A DNA stretch of 64,000 nucleotides from Pantoea trifolii (GCF_024506435.1 NZ_JANIET010000001.1:3720001-3784000), one strand, 5' to 3'; numbered from the stretch's first letter, positions 1 to 11,395 are shown. Program-made: numbers and translations. Notes: a model not told the origin generated them from the sequence alone.

Positions 1-23
1 AGGCGCAGTCGATTTGCCGTCAT
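1..23 (-). CDS. priB: PriB primosomal protein N, N-terminal fragment
   Basis: Only the first seven codons are inside the window, reading MTANRLR on the minus strand from an ATG at 21-23. PriB is a single-stranded-DNA-binding OB-fold protein of the replication-restart primosome, and its N-terminus is usually MTNRL or close to it. It lies 6 bp downstream of the rpsF stop, the standard enterobacterial rpsF-priB-rpsR-rplI order. The call rests mainly on this context and on the short N-terminus; the rest of the gene is outside the window. Confidence 0.7.
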
Positions 24-29
24 GTCGGA

Positions 30-521
<492 letters not shown>

Positions 522-811
522 ACACACCTCTGAATGCAGCTGAAAAATTGACGCGTAATCATACTGGCGTCCTTGTGGAAACTCAAGCGCACAATTCATC
601 AAATGGCGACTATCGTGCCAGCTGATGCGGCTTTTTGTGCTAAGTGAGATGTCTCAGTGAGTTAGCGGGCGTTTGATCAAATTCTCTGAACAAGGTGTTC
701 AATGGGACGATCTGGCGGCAGGTTGGTTAAGAACTACACTATTTACAGGCGCAACGAATAATCCTATTTGCCGCGTCTGAGAGTGCAATCCCTGTGAGTC
801 TGGAGTCGATT

Positions 812-1018
812 ATGAAAATGATCATTTTCGCCACTTTACTGGGTCTCTTCCTGTCTCCACCCGCTTTTGCCAGCTCCGCTGACTACGCGCAGCAGATGAG
901 AAGTCACAGCAACGCGGCATCAGGCTATGTCTACGTCAATCGGTTGGATGCGCCTGCAAGCAGTAACCCAGTCAGTGCCAATACCAGCGCCGCCGAACGG
1001 TTGTCATCACAACTTTAG
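812..1018 (+). CDS. Small secreted protein of unknown function
   Basis: The 68-residue product has a clear Sec signal peptide: MKM, then a hydrophobic stretch, then SPPAFA with probable cleavage after residue 20. This leaves a polar, Ser/Ala/Asn-rich mature peptide of about 48 residues (SSADYAQQMR...ERLSSQL) without cysteines. The start at 812 is preferred over a GTG at 794 because it sits at the signal-peptide N-terminus and has a TGGAG ribosome-binding site 6 bases upstream. A terminator follows directly, so it is probably a single-gene unit. I do not recognise the family. It is not a DUF1471 protein like bsmA or yhcN in this window. Coding status is supported by signal peptide, ribosome-binding site and terminator only. 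Confidence 0.65.
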   Translation: MKMIIFATLLGLFLSPPAFASSADYAQQMRSHSNAASGYVYVNRLDAPASSNPVSANTSAAERLSSQL

Positions 1019-1032
1019 TTCGGCAACTTAAA

Positions 1033-1067
1033 CGGGCTGGCGCCAATCACGCCAACCCGCATTTTTT
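1033..1067 (+). terminator. Rho-independent terminator of the small secreted gene
   Basis: A 10-bp stem with one mismatch (1033-1042 with 1050-1059) and a 7-base loop is followed by a run of six T at 1062-1067. It lies 14 bases after the stop codon and ends at the convergent yjfP stop. Confidence 0.75.
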
Positions 1068-1815
1068 ATAAATGGTGTTTAAAGAAACTGACCAGCGCCG
1101 TCAGGGCCGAAGGCGTGATTTTGTGGCCGATGTTCTTTTCGGAAAGCGCGGTCACCTGTTGATTGAGTCCCGCCTCGCCTAACGCTTTCTGTAGACGCGC
1201 CGTTTCGGCAAAGGGCACCACTTCATCCGCTTCGCCGTGCCACAGCAGCAAAGGTCGATTCGCCAGTTTCTCCAGTTGCTCGCTGGGATCGTACGGCGCC
1301 AGCGGCGCTAAGCGCGCGGCAAAAGCTTCTTTCTGTTCTGGCGTGCGCGCCACCAGCGGCGGAAACAGCGTATGACTCAGCTGCATGAAGTAGCCGGAAC
1401 CCATTAAACACGCCACGCTGTGGATTTGCGGATAGCGCGCCATTGCGCCCAGCGCGGTCATGCCGCCCATCGAGGCGCCCGCCACGGCAAAGCGCTCATC
1501 GGCAATCCAGTCGTTATCGCGCAGCGCCTTCTCCAGCAACGGCACTTCATCGATGTTCTGTTTGAGGATCTCCCAGAAGTGGGTCATACGTGCATCGGTA
1601 TCGCCGTTATAACGCGCGCCGTGCATGTCCGCATCGGGTATGATCACGCGGAAACCGGCCTGCGCCAGCGCCACGGCAAAGTAGCTGTAAACCTCTTTTG
1701 ATGAGGTAAAACCGTGATAGAACAATACCGTCGGCAAGCGCGCCTGGCGCTGACCAGCCGGTGATGCGTGAATACATTCGATGCCTGCCAGATGCTCCGT
1801 TGCCAACTCAATCAT
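1066..1815 (-). CDS. yjfP: Alpha/beta-hydrolase esterase YjfP
   Basis: The protein of 249 residues has the same length as E. coli YjfP, a carboxylesterase. It carries an oxyanion-hole HGFTSSKE segment, the nucleophile elbow GASMGG, an acid in HGEADEVVPF and a catalytic histidine in NIGHKI, in that order. I chose the ATG at 1813-1815 because it follows a GGAGGCGGT ribosome-binding site and gives the family length; the open frame extends 24 codons further upstream. The gene is monocistronic, convergent with the small secreted gene and divergent from the chemoreceptor. A Fur-box-like sequence sits just upstream of the ribosome-binding site (separate entry). The natural substrate is not known. 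Confidence 0.93.
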   Translation of the reverse strand: MIELATEHLAGIECIHASPAGQRQARLPTVLFYHGFTSSKEVYSYFAVALAQAGFRVIIPDADMHGARYNGDTDARMTHFWEILKQNIDEVPLLEKALRDNDWIADERFAVAGASMGGMTALGAMARYPQIHSVACLMGSGYFMQLSHTLFPPLVARTPEQKEAFAARLAPLAPYDPSEQLEKLANRPLLLWHGEADEVVPFAETARLQKALGEAGLNQQVTALSEKNIGHKITPSALTALVSFFKHHL

Positions 1816-1827
1816 ACCGCCTCCATT

Positions 1828-1846
1828 GAGAATGATTATCACTGGA
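1828..1846. promoter_or_regulatory. Candidate Fur box upstream of yjfP
   Basis: The sequence GAGAATGATTATCACTGGA matches 14 of 19 positions of the reverse-complemented Fur consensus GATAATGATTATCATTATC, including an uninterrupted AATGATTATCA core. It begins 13 bases upstream of the yjfP start codon, so Fur bound here would block yjfP transcription or early elongation. It could also affect the divergent chemoreceptor gene. This is a sequence match only. Confidence 0.5.
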
Positions 1847-1973
1847 CTCAGTGTAAGCGCTGCGTCACAAAATGCGAGCCACTTCACATTAAGTTTGAAT
1901 AATTTCAGCCCTAAACATTTAGCCCGTTTTGCCGTTGATCTTGTACCCCTTCAATAATCTCAAAAGGTACTTT

Positions 1974-3905
1974 ATGAAGCGTCTTTCTCTCAGCGCCATG
2001 GGTCTCGGAATCAAGCTGTCTGTATTGACGTCTTTGAGCGTGGCAATTGTGCTATTTACTCTGACCTTAACCCTGAGCCATAACGCGGCACGTCAGCTGG
2101 AGCAGCTGGCAACCGATGATATGCAGAATCAGGTGCAAGGCATTAATGAAATGGCCACCATGTTCAACGCCACGCTGTCGGAAGAGGTGGCGAATTACAC
2201 CAAACTGTTCCAAAGCTTCCTGCCAAAACGTTTTAGCCGTGATGACAGCGAACGTGTTCAGGTGGGCGAATTCAGCACGCCAACACTGCGAGCGGGATTG
2301 AAAACCCTCAACCTCGATCAAATCGCGGTGGATGATTTTCTCGATCGCACCGGTGCGGTTTCCACCATCTTCGTACGTGATGGCGAGGATTACATTCGTA
2401 TCGCCACCTCGCTGAAAAAAGAGGATGGCAGCCGCGCGGTGGGCACCAAACTGGATCGCAGCAGCGCGGCCTGGCGCAGCATCAATCAGGGCACGGTGTA
2501 TCGTGGCCTGGCGACGCTGTTCGGCCACCGTTACATCACGCAGTATCAGCCGGTGCAGGATAGCAGCGGCACGGTGATCGCCATCCTGTTCGTCGGAGTG
2601 CAGATCGATGCGCAATACGCGCTGATGCGTGACAAAGTGCTGGCGCGCCATCTTGGCGACAGCGGCACCTTCTCGGTTTTGAACGGTGCGCCGGGCAGCA
2701 GCCAGGGCCAATATCTGTTTGATCGTCACACTGAAGGCAAACTGCCGCGCTGGGATAACGCCACGCAGCAGCAACTGCTCAGCCAGCCGAAGGGATTAGT
2801 GGCGGTTGAACTGGATGGCGAAACCAAACTGCTGGCGTGGCAGCAGCTGCCGGGCTGGAACTGGGTTATCGCCGGCGAAGTGAGCCGTGCTAGCCTGCTG
2901 GCGCCAATCACGCACAGCCGTAACCTGTTTATGGCGATTGGGCTGGCGCTGGTGATCGTTTTTGCCATCGGCTTTATGTGGTACAGCCGCCGCGCCATCA
3001 CGCGTCCGCTACAACAGGTGATTCATCTGGCAGAACAGTACGCCGCCGGTAATCTGCAGGCACATCTCGACTCTTCACGTCGTGATGAGATTGGTCAGTT
3101 GGTCAGCGCGATCAATGGCATTGGCGATGGGCTGGAGAAAGTCGTCAGTCAGGTGCGTTCGGCGGCGCGTGAAATCAGCAGCGGCACCGATACCATCGCC
3201 GCCAGCAGCTCCAGCATCAGCGAGCAGATTGGACGTCAGGCCAGCAGCGTGGAGGAAACCTCGGCCAGCATGGAGCAGTTTGGCGCGACTGTGGCACAAA
3301 CTGCGGCCAATGTGCGTCAGGCGATGGCGCTGGTCGGTGAGGCGGCTAACACCGTGAATCACGGCGGCAGCACCGTGGCACGTTCGGTGGAAACCATGTC
3401 GGAGATTCGTGTGGCGTCGCAGAGCATCGCCGACATCACTCACGTGATTGAGTCAATTGCCTTCCAGACCAACATTCTGGCGCTCAATGCGGCGGTTGAA
3501 GCGGCGCGCGCTGGTGAACACGGTAAAGGCTTTGCGGTGGTGGCGGCGGAAGTGCGCGCGCTGGCACAGCGCAGTGCTACGGCAGCCAAAGAGATTGATG
3601 GCTTGATTGCCAGCTCAATCGATAAAGTGGCGGCCGGCCACACGCTCTCCGAGCAGACGCGTGATGCGATGAGCCATATCGTCAATCACATCGAGCAGGT
3701 TAAAACGCTGATGGGCGAGATCAATATTGCTGCGCAGGAACAGGCGGCGGGCATTGGTCAGGTGAATCTGGCGATGAATCACATCAGCCAGGCCACGCAT
3801 CAAAGCAGCGATATGATTAACCAGTCAGAAACCACTGCCAATCATCTGAGTAAGAAAGGTCATCATCTGACGCAGCTGGTGAGCATTTTTCATCTGAAGG
3901 ACTAA
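1974..3905 (+). CDS. Methyl-accepting chemotaxis protein with periplasmic Cache domain
   Basis: The 643-residue receptor has a first membrane segment at about residues 14-34, a periplasmic Cache-type sensor at about 35-315, a second membrane segment at about 318-337, a HAMP linker to about 390, and a cytoplasmic signalling domain. The highly conserved hairpin tip is visible at about 493-532 ([20 protein letters not shown]). It should sense a small ligand outside the membrane and control CheA through CheW. The C-terminus ends HLKD with no NWETF-type pentapeptide, so CheR/CheB would not tether to it directly. The ATG at 1974 is preferred over an upstream TTG at 1929 because it has an AAAGGT ribosome-binding site and starts at a typical N-terminus. 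The ligand cannot be deduced. E. coli has no receptor at this locus. Confidence 0.95.
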   Translation: MKRLSLSAMGLGIKLSVLTSLSVAIVLFTLTLTLSHNAARQLEQLATDDMQNQVQGINEMATMFNATLSEEVANYTKLFQSFLPKRFSRDDSERVQVGEFSTPTLRAGLKTLNLDQIAVDDFLDRTGAVSTIFVRDGEDYIRIATSLKKEDGSRAVGTKLDRSSAAWRSINQGTVYRGLATLFGHRYITQYQPVQDSSGTVIAILFVGVQIDAQYALMRDKVLARHLGDSGTFSVLNGAPGSSQGQYLFDRHTEGKLPRWDNATQQQLLSQPKGLVAVELDGETKLLAWQQLPGWNWVIAGEVSRASLLAPITHSRNLFMAIGLALVIVFAIGFMWYSRRAITRPLQQVIHLAEQYAAGNLQAHLDSSRRDEIGQLVSAINGIGDGLEKVVSQVRSAAREISSGTDTIAASSSSISEQIGRQASSVEETSASMEQFGATVAQTAANVRQAMALVGEAANTVNHGGSTVARSVETMSEIRVASQSIADITHVIESIAFQTNILALNAAVEAARAGEHGKGFAVVAAEVRALAQRSATAAKEIDGLIASSIDKVAAGHTLSEQTRDAMSHIVNHIEQVKTLMGEINIAAQEQAAGIGQVNLAMNHISQATHQSSDMINQSETTANHLSKKGHHLTQLVSIFHLKD

Positions 3906-3912
3906 AAGCCAC

Positions 3913-3944
3913 AGGAAGATGGCTTACACTTGAGCCATCTTCCT
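3913..3944 (+). terminator. Perfect stem-loop after the chemoreceptor gene
   Basis: A perfect 12-bp inverted repeat (3913-3924 with 3933-3944, 8-base loop) lies 7 bases after the chemoreceptor stop codon and 15 bases before bsmA. No T-run follows, so it may be a poor or Rho-assisted terminator, or an mRNA-stabilising stem. Confidence 0.5.
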
Positions 3945-3959
3945 GCTTCAGGAGTTGCT

Positions 3960-4286
3960 ATGCGTATTCTCTATTTGGCCTTAACACTGCTGCTCAGCGG
4001 CTGCGCCGCGTTCACCACCACGCCACAAGCTCCGCCACCACCTACGCAGCAAGCGCAGGAGATTTCACGCGCGCAAAGTGTTGGTCTGCCAAAGCTCGGC
4101 ACTATTACCGCCACCACACGCGGATCGCCAGATGATGCGCAGCGCGCTATTGCCGCTAAAGCCAATCAGGCAGGTGCGGTTTACTATCAAATTCTGATGC
4201 TGGATGAAACCACCATTCCCAGCTTCTGGTACACCACCGCCATTCTGTATGGCGCGCCGTCAAGCGGCACTGCAGCGCAACAGTAA
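3960..4286 (+). CDS. bsmA: DUF1471 lipoprotein BsmA (biofilm peroxide resistance)
   Basis: The 108-residue product has a lipoprotein signal peptide with lipobox LLSGC (Cys 15), a short Pro/Gln-rich linker, and a DUF1471 domain marked by GLPKLGTITATTRGSPDDAQ and KANQAGAVYYQI. E. coli BsmA (YjfO) has the same layout and is linked to biofilm and peroxide stress. The start at 3960 follows a CAGGAG ribosome-binding site and begins the signal peptide; a TTG at 3930 is in frame but unlikely. As in E. coli it neighbours aidB. Here the two genes converge and their 3' ends overlap by 27 bp. Confidence 0.92.
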   Translation: MRILYLALTLLLSGCAAFTTTPQAPPPPTQQAQEISRAQSVGLPKLGTITATTRGSPDDAQRAIAAKANQAGAVYYQILMLDETTIPSFWYTTAILYGAPSSGTAAQQ

Positions 4287-5888
4287 GCGCGCGCAGAGAT
4301 CGTCGCTCAATGCACGCGTGCCGCGTAGATCGAGATGCTGCTGACACCAGCCATCGGCCAGCGGCGGCTCTGCCACTTTCAGTAGAATCGCGGCACTCGC
4401 CAGCTGCAGTAACTCGCGTGTGATCTCCCGCGCCTGCCCTTCGCGCGGGTTCGCGAGCTGCCAGCGTAACTGCCGCCAGCGGCGATCAAAGTGACGATTA
4501 CTGCCTTTCACCGCATCAAACTCATCGTGCAGCATGGTCATCACTTCGGCGTGGCGGCCGAGCACGCGCCGGACATCCAGGCACATCACATTGCCGGAGC
4601 CTTCCCAGATGCTATTAACCGGCATCTCACGATAAAGACGCGGCAACTCGCTCTCTTCGCAATAGCCCATGCCGCCCAGCACTTCCATTGCTTCTGCCAC
4701 AAAGGGCATGCCCGCCTGACAGACCACGAATTTGGCGGCCGGTGTGAACAAGCGTGCGTACAAGCGTTCATGATCGCTGGCCGGTGTTGACCAGGCGCGT
4801 GCCAGCCGCAACAACAAAGCGGTTTGCCCTTCCAGCTGCAGCGCCTGTTGCGCCAGCACCGCGCGCATCAGCGGTTGATCGATTAAATTCTTGCCCATCA
4901 CCTGCCGCTGCTGCGCATGGTGTACGGCAATCGACAGCGCACGGCGCATCTGTCCGTGGCTGCCCAGCGCGCAGTCGAAGCGCGTCATGCCGCCCATCTT
5001 GAGGATCAGTCGCACGCCATCGCCCTCTTCGCCCATCAGCCAACCGATCGCATCCTGAAACTCCACTTCTGCGCTGGCGTTGGAGCGATTGCCGAGCTTG
5101 TCTTTCAGTCGTTCAATGCGAATGGCGTTGCGCGAGCCATCCGGCAGCAAGCGGGGCAGGAAGAAGCAACTCAATCCTTGTGACGTTTGCGCCAGAATCA
5201 GATGCGCATCGCTTTGCGGGACCGAGAAAAACCATTTGTGACCGGTGATGCGATACGCTTCGCCCGGCCCGCGCACGCCAAGCGGTTCGGCGCGAGTGGT
5301 GTTGCTCAACACATCGGTGCCGCCCTGTTTTTCCGTCATGCCCATGCCAATCAGCAGGCCGCGCTTCTTATTGCCCGGCAGATGATGCGCATCGTAACGA
5401 TCGCTGAGCAGCGCTTCGCGCCAGTCAGCATAGGGTTCAGGCAGATGATTTTGCAGCAGCGGAATGGCGGCGTGCGTCATGGTCACCGGACAGAGCGAGC
5501 CCGCTTCCACCTGTGCATGCAGGATAAAACGCGCGGCACGTGCCACCATCGCCTGTGGCTGCACGTCGGGCTGCCAGCTGAGATTATTAAGCCGGCTGGC
5601 GCACAATCCCTGCATCAGCAGATGCCAGGCGGGATGAAAACGCACTTCGTCGAGGCGTTCGCCGCGCGCGTTGTAGCGCAACAGCTCCGGCGCTTCGACG
5701 TTCGCTAAGCGGCCTAACTCAAGGGATTCGGCGCTGCCGAGTTGCAAGCCGACGGAAGCCAGCCATTCGCGATCCCAGCTGGCACCTTCGCGTACAACGG
5801 CCTCGCACAGGGCGATATCACGCGTAAACAGGTTGCTGTTGCTGAGCGGATGGGGCTGGTTGAATACGGTGTGGGTTTGCCAGTTCAT
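4260..5888 (-). CDS. aidB: AidB, acyl-CoA dehydrogenase-like alkylation response protein
   Basis: The 542-residue protein matches E. coli AidB (541 residues) closely from its MNWQTHTVFNQP start through the FAD-binding GMGMTEKQGGTDV segment and the C-terminal acyl-CoA dehydrogenase signature (REMPVNSIWEGSGNVMCLD). AidB is a flavoprotein with a DNA-binding C-terminal domain, induced with the Ada response and thought to protect DNA from alkylating agents. A GAGGA ribosome-binding site precedes the ATG, and just upstream is a 7-bp inverted repeat (TCATACT/AGTATGA, around 5898-5920). In E. coli the yjfI-yjfC genes separate aidB from rlmB; here only 83 bp do. Confidence 0.97.
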   Translation of the reverse strand: MNWQTHTVFNQPHPLSNSNLFTRDIALCEAVVREGASWDREWLASVGLQLGSAESLELGRLANVEAPELLRYNARGERLDEVRFHPAWHLLMQGLCASRLNNLSWQPDVQPQAMVARAARFILHAQVEAGSLCPVTMTHAAIPLLQNHLPEPYADWREALLSDRYDAHHLPGNKKRGLLIGMGMTEKQGGTDVLSNTTRAEPLGVRGPGEAYRITGHKWFFSVPQSDAHLILAQTSQGLSCFFLPRLLPDGSRNAIRIERLKDKLGNRSNASAEVEFQDAIGWLMGEEGDGVRLILKMGGMTRFDCALGSHGQMRRALSIAVHHAQQRQVMGKNLIDQPLMRAVLAQQALQLEGQTALLLRLARAWSTPASDHERLYARLFTPAAKFVVCQAGMPFVAEAMEVLGGMGYCEESELPRLYREMPVNSIWEGSGNVMCLDVRRVLGRHAEVMTMLHDEFDAVKGSNRHFDRRWRQLRWQLANPREGQAREITRELLQLASAAILLKVAEPPLADGWCQQHLDLRGTRALSDDLCARLLLRCSAA

Positions 5889-5971
5889 ACAACGTCCTCC
5901 TCATACTCATTTTTCAAGTATGAAGAGGATGTGCAGTTATGCCTGGCCTGGAAAATTTTTTGCGGTGGGGA

Positions 5972-6706
5972 TCACGCCTGACGCTGACGAACGGCTTCAA
6001 ACAAGCAGACGCCGGTGGCAACCGACACGTTGAGTGACGAAACGCTGCCGGCCATTGGGATGCTAATCAGCTCATCGCAATGCTCACGCGTCAAACGACG
6101 CATACCTTCACCTTCCGCCCCCATCACCAGCGCCATTGGGCCAGTCATTTTGCTTTGGTAAACGGTGTGATCCGCTTCGCCTGCGGTGCCAACGACCCAG
6201 ACGTTGTATTCCTGCAGCAAGCGCAAGGTGCGCGCCAGGTTGGTGACGCGAATCAACGGCACGTTTTCTGCCGCGCCGCTGGCCACTTTCTTGGCGGTGG
6301 CATTCAACGGTGCTGCACGGTCTTTTGGCACGATGACCGCATGCACGCCAGCGGCATCCGCGCTACGCAGGCAAGCGCCGAGATTGTGCGGATCGGTAAC
6401 GCCATCCAGCACCAGCAGGAACGGCTTTTCAAGGCTCTGCAGCAGATCCGGCAAATCACCTTCCTGATACTGCTTGCCTGGCTTCACGCGCGCCACGATG
6501 CCCTGATGCACGCCGCCTTCAACCTGACTATCAAGCCATTGACGGTTCGCCACCTGCACCGGGATTCCCTGAGCTTCCAGTGCGAGGATCAGCGGCTGCA
6601 GGCGACGATCTTCGCGGCCTTTAAGGATAAAGACTTCCTGAAAACGCTGAGGATCGCGCTCCAGCAGCGCCTGCACGCTATGAATACCAAAAATTATTTC
6701 ACTCAT
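5972..6706 (-). CDS. rlmB: 23S rRNA (guanosine-2'-O-)-methyltransferase RlmB
   Basis: The 244-residue SPOUT methyltransferase carries the N-terminal substrate-binding domain ([20 protein letters not shown]) and the knotted SAM-binding C-terminus ([19 protein letters not shown] and [15 protein letters not shown]). It methylates the 2'-OH of G2251 in 23S rRNA. The ATG at 6704-6706 gives the E. coli-like MSEIIFGIH start; the longer frame uses a TTG four codons upstream. It lies downstream of rnr, as in E. coli, separated by 108 bp that hold two palindromes. Confidence 0.97.
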   Translation of the reverse strand: MSEIIFGIHSVQALLERDPQRFQEVFILKGREDRRLQPLILALEAQGIPVQVANRQWLDSQVEGGVHQGIVARVKPGKQYQEGDLPDLLQSLEKPFLLVLDGVTDPHNLGACLRSADAAGVHAVIVPKDRAAPLNATAKKVASGAAENVPLIRVTNLARTLRLLQEYNVWVVGTAGEADHTVYQSKMTGPMALVMGAEGEGMRRLTREHCDELISIPMAGSVSSLNVSVATGVCLFEAVRQRQA

Positions 6707-6751
6707 TACTTTGCTCAAGGTTGGATTTAGATCGTTGAATACGGAGGTTCA

Positions 6752-6777
6752 GGTGCGCATTGATGCGCACCCTACAA
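6752..6777. repeat. Short palindromic repeat with CTACAA tail, copy A
   Basis: GGTGCGCAT (6752-6760), two loop bases, ATGCGCACC (6763-6771), then CTACAA to 6777. The same plan (9-bp arms, 2-base loop, CTACAA tail) recurs at 40555-40580 with different arms. It lies in the rnr-rlmB spacer and would be transcribed. Confidence 0.7.
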
Positions 6778-6787
6778 CGGTTTCGTC

Positions 6788-6809
6788 AGGTCGCCCTGCA
6801 AGGCGACCT
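6788..6809. repeat. Second palindrome in the rnr-rlmB spacer
   Basis: A perfect 8-bp inverted repeat AGGTCGCC / GGCGACCT with a 6-base loop, 6 bases downstream of the rnr stop codon in the transcribed direction. Its arms resemble the arms of the 40.56-kb palindrome (GGTCGCC). No T-run follows, so it is a possible processing or stability element for the rnr 3' end. Confidence 0.6.
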
Positions 6810-6814
6810 AACTA

Positions 6815-9265
6815 TCAGGCTTCGTCAGGCTGCTTCTTCGACGCGCGCTTGGACTTGGTGGCGGCGGCGATTTTACGGGTTTTCTCGGAGACTTTTTTGC
6901 CTTTTTTCTCGCTTTTAGCCGGTTTCTCAGCAGCGGCAGGCTTTTTCTTCTCGCCACGGAACGCGGAATCAGGCTCGAAAGTGCCCTTCTTACCGGCATC
7001 ACGACGACGTTTAGCTGGCGGTTTGCCGCCGCGTTTCTCACGCTCGCGCTCGGTTTTGCCTTCGCCGCGCGGTACACGCTTGCTGGAAATCAGCGCGAAG
7101 TCGATTTTACGCTCGTCCATATGTACCGCATCAACGCGCACTTCTACCGCATCGCCCAGACGATAAGTGCGACCGCCGGATTCGCCAATCAAACGCTGGC
7201 CCACCGCATCGAAGCGATAATAGTCATTATCCAGCGTCGAGACGTGCACCAAACCATCGATAAACAGATCGTTGAGACGTACGAAGAAACCAAAGCCAGT
7301 CACGCTGGAGATTACGCCGTTGAACACGGTGCCAACCTGATCCTGCATGAAGTCGCACTTCAGCCAGTCAGCAACATCGCGCGTGGCTTCATCAGCACGG
7401 CGCTCGGTCAGCGAACAGTGCTGGCCCAGCTGCAGCATTTGCTGCATGTCGTAGTGATAACCGCCGGTCGGCGTGGTGATGCCATCGACTTCGCCGCGCT
7501 CTTTTGCCAGCAGATATTTGATGGCGCGATGCAGCAGCAAATCCGGATAGCGGCGAATCGGCGAGGTGAAGTGCGCGTACGACGCCAGCGCCAGGCCGAA
7601 GTGACCCCGGTTTTCAGGATCGTAAACCGCCTGTTTCATCGAACGCAGCAGCATGGTTTGCAGCATTTCTGCGTCTGGGCGATCGGCCACTTGCTTCAGC
7701 AAGGCGGCATAATCGGTCGGGTGTGGCTTAGTGCCACCCGGCAGGCTTAAGCCCAGCTCGTTCAGTACGGTGCGGAAGCTTTTGATGCTGTCTTCGCTTG
7801 GACGATCGTGATCGCGGAACAGCGCAGGCTCTTCATTTTTCTCAACAAAACGCGCCGAGGCGATGTTGGCGAGAATCATGCACTCTTCAATCAGCTTATG
7901 CGCATCATTACGTGAGGTGCGCTCAACGCGCTCAATGCGACGCTCGGCGTTGAAGATGAACTTGGCTTCATCGGTCTCAAACGAAATGCCGCCACGCTGC
8001 TCGCGCGCGGTTTCCAGCACCTGATACATGTTGTGCAACTCGTGCAGATGAGGAACCTGCGCCGCGTATTGTTCACGCAGATCGGCATCACCTTGCAGAA
8101 TGTTCCACACTTTGTTGTAGGTCAGTCGCGCATGGGAATTCATCACCGCTTCATAGTGTTTGAAACCGGTGAGTTTGCCGCTTGAGGAGATGGTCATCTC
8201 GCACACCATGCACAAACGATCAACCTGCGGATTCAGGGAGCACAAGCCGTTGGAGAGAATCTCCGGCAGCATCGGGATAACCTGCGACGGGAAATAGACC
8301 GAGGTGCCGCGCTGATGTGCTTCATCATCCAGCGGCGTGCCCGGACGCACGTAATAGCTGACGTCGGCAATTGCCACCCACAAACGCCAGCCGCCACCGC
8401 GCTTTTTCTCGCAGAAAACAGCATCATCAAAGTCACGCGCATCTTCACCATCAATGGTGACCAGCGGCAACTTACGTAAATCAACACGCCCAAGCTTCGC
8501 CTCTTCCGGCACTTCTTCTTTCAGCTTAGCGATCTGCTTCTCAACTTCTTCCGGCCATGTGTGCGGGATTTCATGGGTGCGCACCGCCATATCGACCGCA
8601 AGGCTGGTGCCCATATCGTCACCCAGCAGCTCGGTCACTTTGCCGATCGCTTTGGTGCGACGCGTCGCACGTTGGGTGATTTCAACCACCACCACTGAAC
8701 CCATACGCGCGTTAAGCGTTTCTTCTTGCGGGATCAGGATGTCGAAACTCAGGCGGCTGTCATCCGGCACCACAAAACCGGTACCTGCATCGGTAAAGTA
8801 GCGGCCGACGATCTGGCTGTTACGCGGTTCAAGCACACGTACCACGCGCGCTTCGCGACGACCTTTACGATCGGCGCTGCCCGGCTGCGCCAGAATTACA
8901 TCGCCGTGCAGGCAGAATTTCATCTGTTCAGCTGAAAGATAGAAATCATCCTTCTGACCTTCCACGCGCAGGAAACCGTAGCCATCGCGATGACCAATCA
9001 CTTTACCGCGAAGCAGATCAAGACGTTCTGGCAGGGCGTAACATTGACGACGAGTAAACACCAGCTGACCATCGCGCTCCATAGCGCGCAGACGACGACG
9101 CAGCGCTTCCAGCTGCTCTTCGCTGGTGATATTCAATTCCTGCGCGATGTCATCGCGGCTGGTCGGCTTTTCGCGTTTTTCCAGCAGTGCCAGAATAAAT
9201 TCGCGGCTTGGAATTGGGTTTTCGTATTTTTCAGCTTCTCTATCCTGATAAGGATCTTTTGACAT
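6815..9265 (-). CDS. rnr: Exoribonuclease R (RNase R)
   Basis: The 816-residue 3'-5' exoribonuclease has an N-terminal winged helix, cold-shock domains, an RNB catalytic domain with the metal-binding [11 protein letters not shown] at residues 271-281, an S1 domain (about 640-725) and a long Lys/Arg-rich tail. RNase R degrades structured RNA and acts in rRNA quality control and trans-translation. The ATG at 9263-9265 has a GGAGG ribosome-binding site and gives the E. coli-like start [20 protein letters not shown]; the open frame runs 46 codons further but overlaps nsrR. It follows nsrR by 16 bp and is probably cotranscribed with it. Confidence 0.98.
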   Translation of the reverse strand: MSKDPYQDREAEKYENPIPSREFILALLEKREKPTSRDDIAQELNITSEEQLEALRRRLRAMERDGQLVFTRRQCYALPERLDLLRGKVIGHRDGYGFLRVEGQKDDFYLSAEQMKFCLHGDVILAQPGSADRKGRREARVVRVLEPRNSQIVGRYFTDAGTGFVVPDDSRLSFDILIPQEETLNARMGSVVVVEITQRATRRTKAIGKVTELLGDDMGTSLAVDMAVRTHEIPHTWPEEVEKQIAKLKEEVPEEAKLGRVDLRKLPLVTIDGEDARDFDDAVFCEKKRGGGWRLWVAIADVSYYVRPGTPLDDEAHQRGTSVYFPSQVIPMLPEILSNGLCSLNPQVDRLCMVCEMTISSSGKLTGFKHYEAVMNSHARLTYNKVWNILQGDADLREQYAAQVPHLHELHNMYQVLETAREQRGGISFETDEAKFIFNAERRIERVERTSRNDAHKLIEECMILANIASARFVEKNEEPALFRDHDRPSEDSIKSFRTVLNELGLSLPGGTKPHPTDYAALLKQVADRPDAEMLQTMLLRSMKQAVYDPENRGHFGLALASYAHFTSPIRRYPDLLLHRAIKYLLAKERGEVDGITTPTGGYHYDMQQMLQLGQHCSLTERRADEATRDVADWLKCDFMQDQVGTVFNGVISSVTGFGFFVRLNDLFIDGLVHVSTLDNDYYRFDAVGQRLIGESGGRTYRLGDAVEVRVDAVHMDERKIDFALISSKRVPRGEGKTEREREKRGGKPPAKRRRDAGKKGTFEPDSAFRGEKKKPAAAEKPAKSEKKGKKVSEKTRKIAAATKSKRASKKQPDEA

Positions 9266-9281
9266 TACGGTTCCTCCGATG

Positions 9282-9725
9282 TCATTTAATTTGGATTGCC
9301 ACCGGCGGTTCGGACAATAAAAGTTGGTACAGCGAATCGTTATCTTTGACCAAATCGGCCAGCGTATACTTGTCCAGTTCCTTGAGGAATAGCTGGACCG
9401 CATCGTGCAATGCTTTACGCAAACGACAGGCCGGCGTGATCACACACTCGTCGCAGTTCACGAGCTGCAACGGCTCCATTCTTCGCACCACATCGCCAAT
9501 GACGATTTTTTCCGGGTCCATGCCTAAACGAATTCCGCCGTTTTTACCGCGTGTTGCGGCGACAAAGCCAGCCCGGCTCAGTTGGTTGATGATTTTAACC
9601 ATATGGTTACGCGACACCCCGTAGGTATCGGTGACTTCGGTAATGTTGGTCTGCTTACCTGCCGGTAACGTCGCCATGTAAATCAGGGCACGCAGACCAT
9701 AATCGGTGAAACTTGTTAGCTGCAC
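9282..9725 (-). CDS. nsrR: Nitric oxide-sensing repressor NsrR (Rrf2 family)
   Basis: The 147-residue Rrf2 regulator has an N-terminal winged helix ([30 protein letters not shown]) and three cysteines for an Fe-S cluster at residues 91, 94 and 100. NsrR represses NO-detoxification genes until NO damages its cluster. E. coli has C91, C96 and C102, so the first two ligands are two residues closer here. The start codon is GTG (9723-9725) with GAGG about 8 bases upstream. It sits between purA and rnr as in E. coli and probably heads the nsrR-rnr-rlmB transcript. Confidence 0.93.
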   Translation of the reverse strand: MQLTSFTDYGLRALIYMATLPAGKQTNITEVTDTYGVSRNHMVKIINQLSRAGFVAATRGKNGGIRLGMDPEKIVIGDVVRRMEPLQLVNCDECVITPACRLRKALHDAVQLFLKELDKYTLADLVKDNDSLYQLLLSEPPVAIQIK

Positions 9726-9885
9726 ATATACCTCAGTGAATCATCGAACGTTATGGTTATGCGCCGGTCGGCGTGATGTTTAAATATGATGATAAACCAG
9801 AGCGTGGTGGCCGGTGCGTTTTTTCTGGCAAGTATCGATATCTGCAAGAAAAAATAGAGTGAGTGGAGTCAAAGATTAGAAATAC

Positions 9886-9908
9886 AAAGGCCGGACAGAG
9901 TCCGGCCT
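9886..9908 (-). terminator. purA terminator
   Basis: A perfect 9-bp stem (9888-9896 with 9900-9908, 3-base loop) lies 7 bases downstream of the purA stop on the minus strand and is followed by TTTGTATTT. The spacer from here to nsrR (9726-9885) should contain the nsrR promoter; I could not place one with confidence. Confidence 0.8.
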
Positions 9909-9915
9909 GAGGAGA

Positions 9916-11235
<1,320 letters not shown>

Positions 11236-11280
11236 TTAAAAATGGATTCTACCACCTGACTTTTACTCTTTCAGCACTTT

Positions 11281-11296
11281 TAGCATACGATTGCGC
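11281..11296. promoter_or_regulatory. Candidate PurR operator of purA
   Basis: TAGCATACGATTGCGC matches 11 of 16 positions of the PurR consensus ACGCAAACGTTTGCGT, with the central CG and both GC steps kept. It lies upstream of purA, a known PurR target in E. coli. Sequence match only. Confidence 0.45.
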
Positions 11297-11395
11297 TGTT
11301 TTTTGCCTGAGTTTTGCTCAGCTCACAACATGTTGGGGGAACAGCGGCCAACAGACACAATTGAGTCGCGCGGCATCACAAAAAATTTACGCTGA

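Noticed and set aside
2067..2774. A 235-codon antisense frame within the chemoreceptor gene
   Set aside because: Shadow of a GC-rich coding sequence with biased codon use; the sense frame has full domain support.
5898..5920. Inverted repeat TCATACT/AGTATGA before aidB as an rlmB terminator
   Set aside because: It lies more than 50 bp past the rlmB stop and has no T-run in that direction; it abuts the aidB ribosome-binding site instead, and no operator family could be named.
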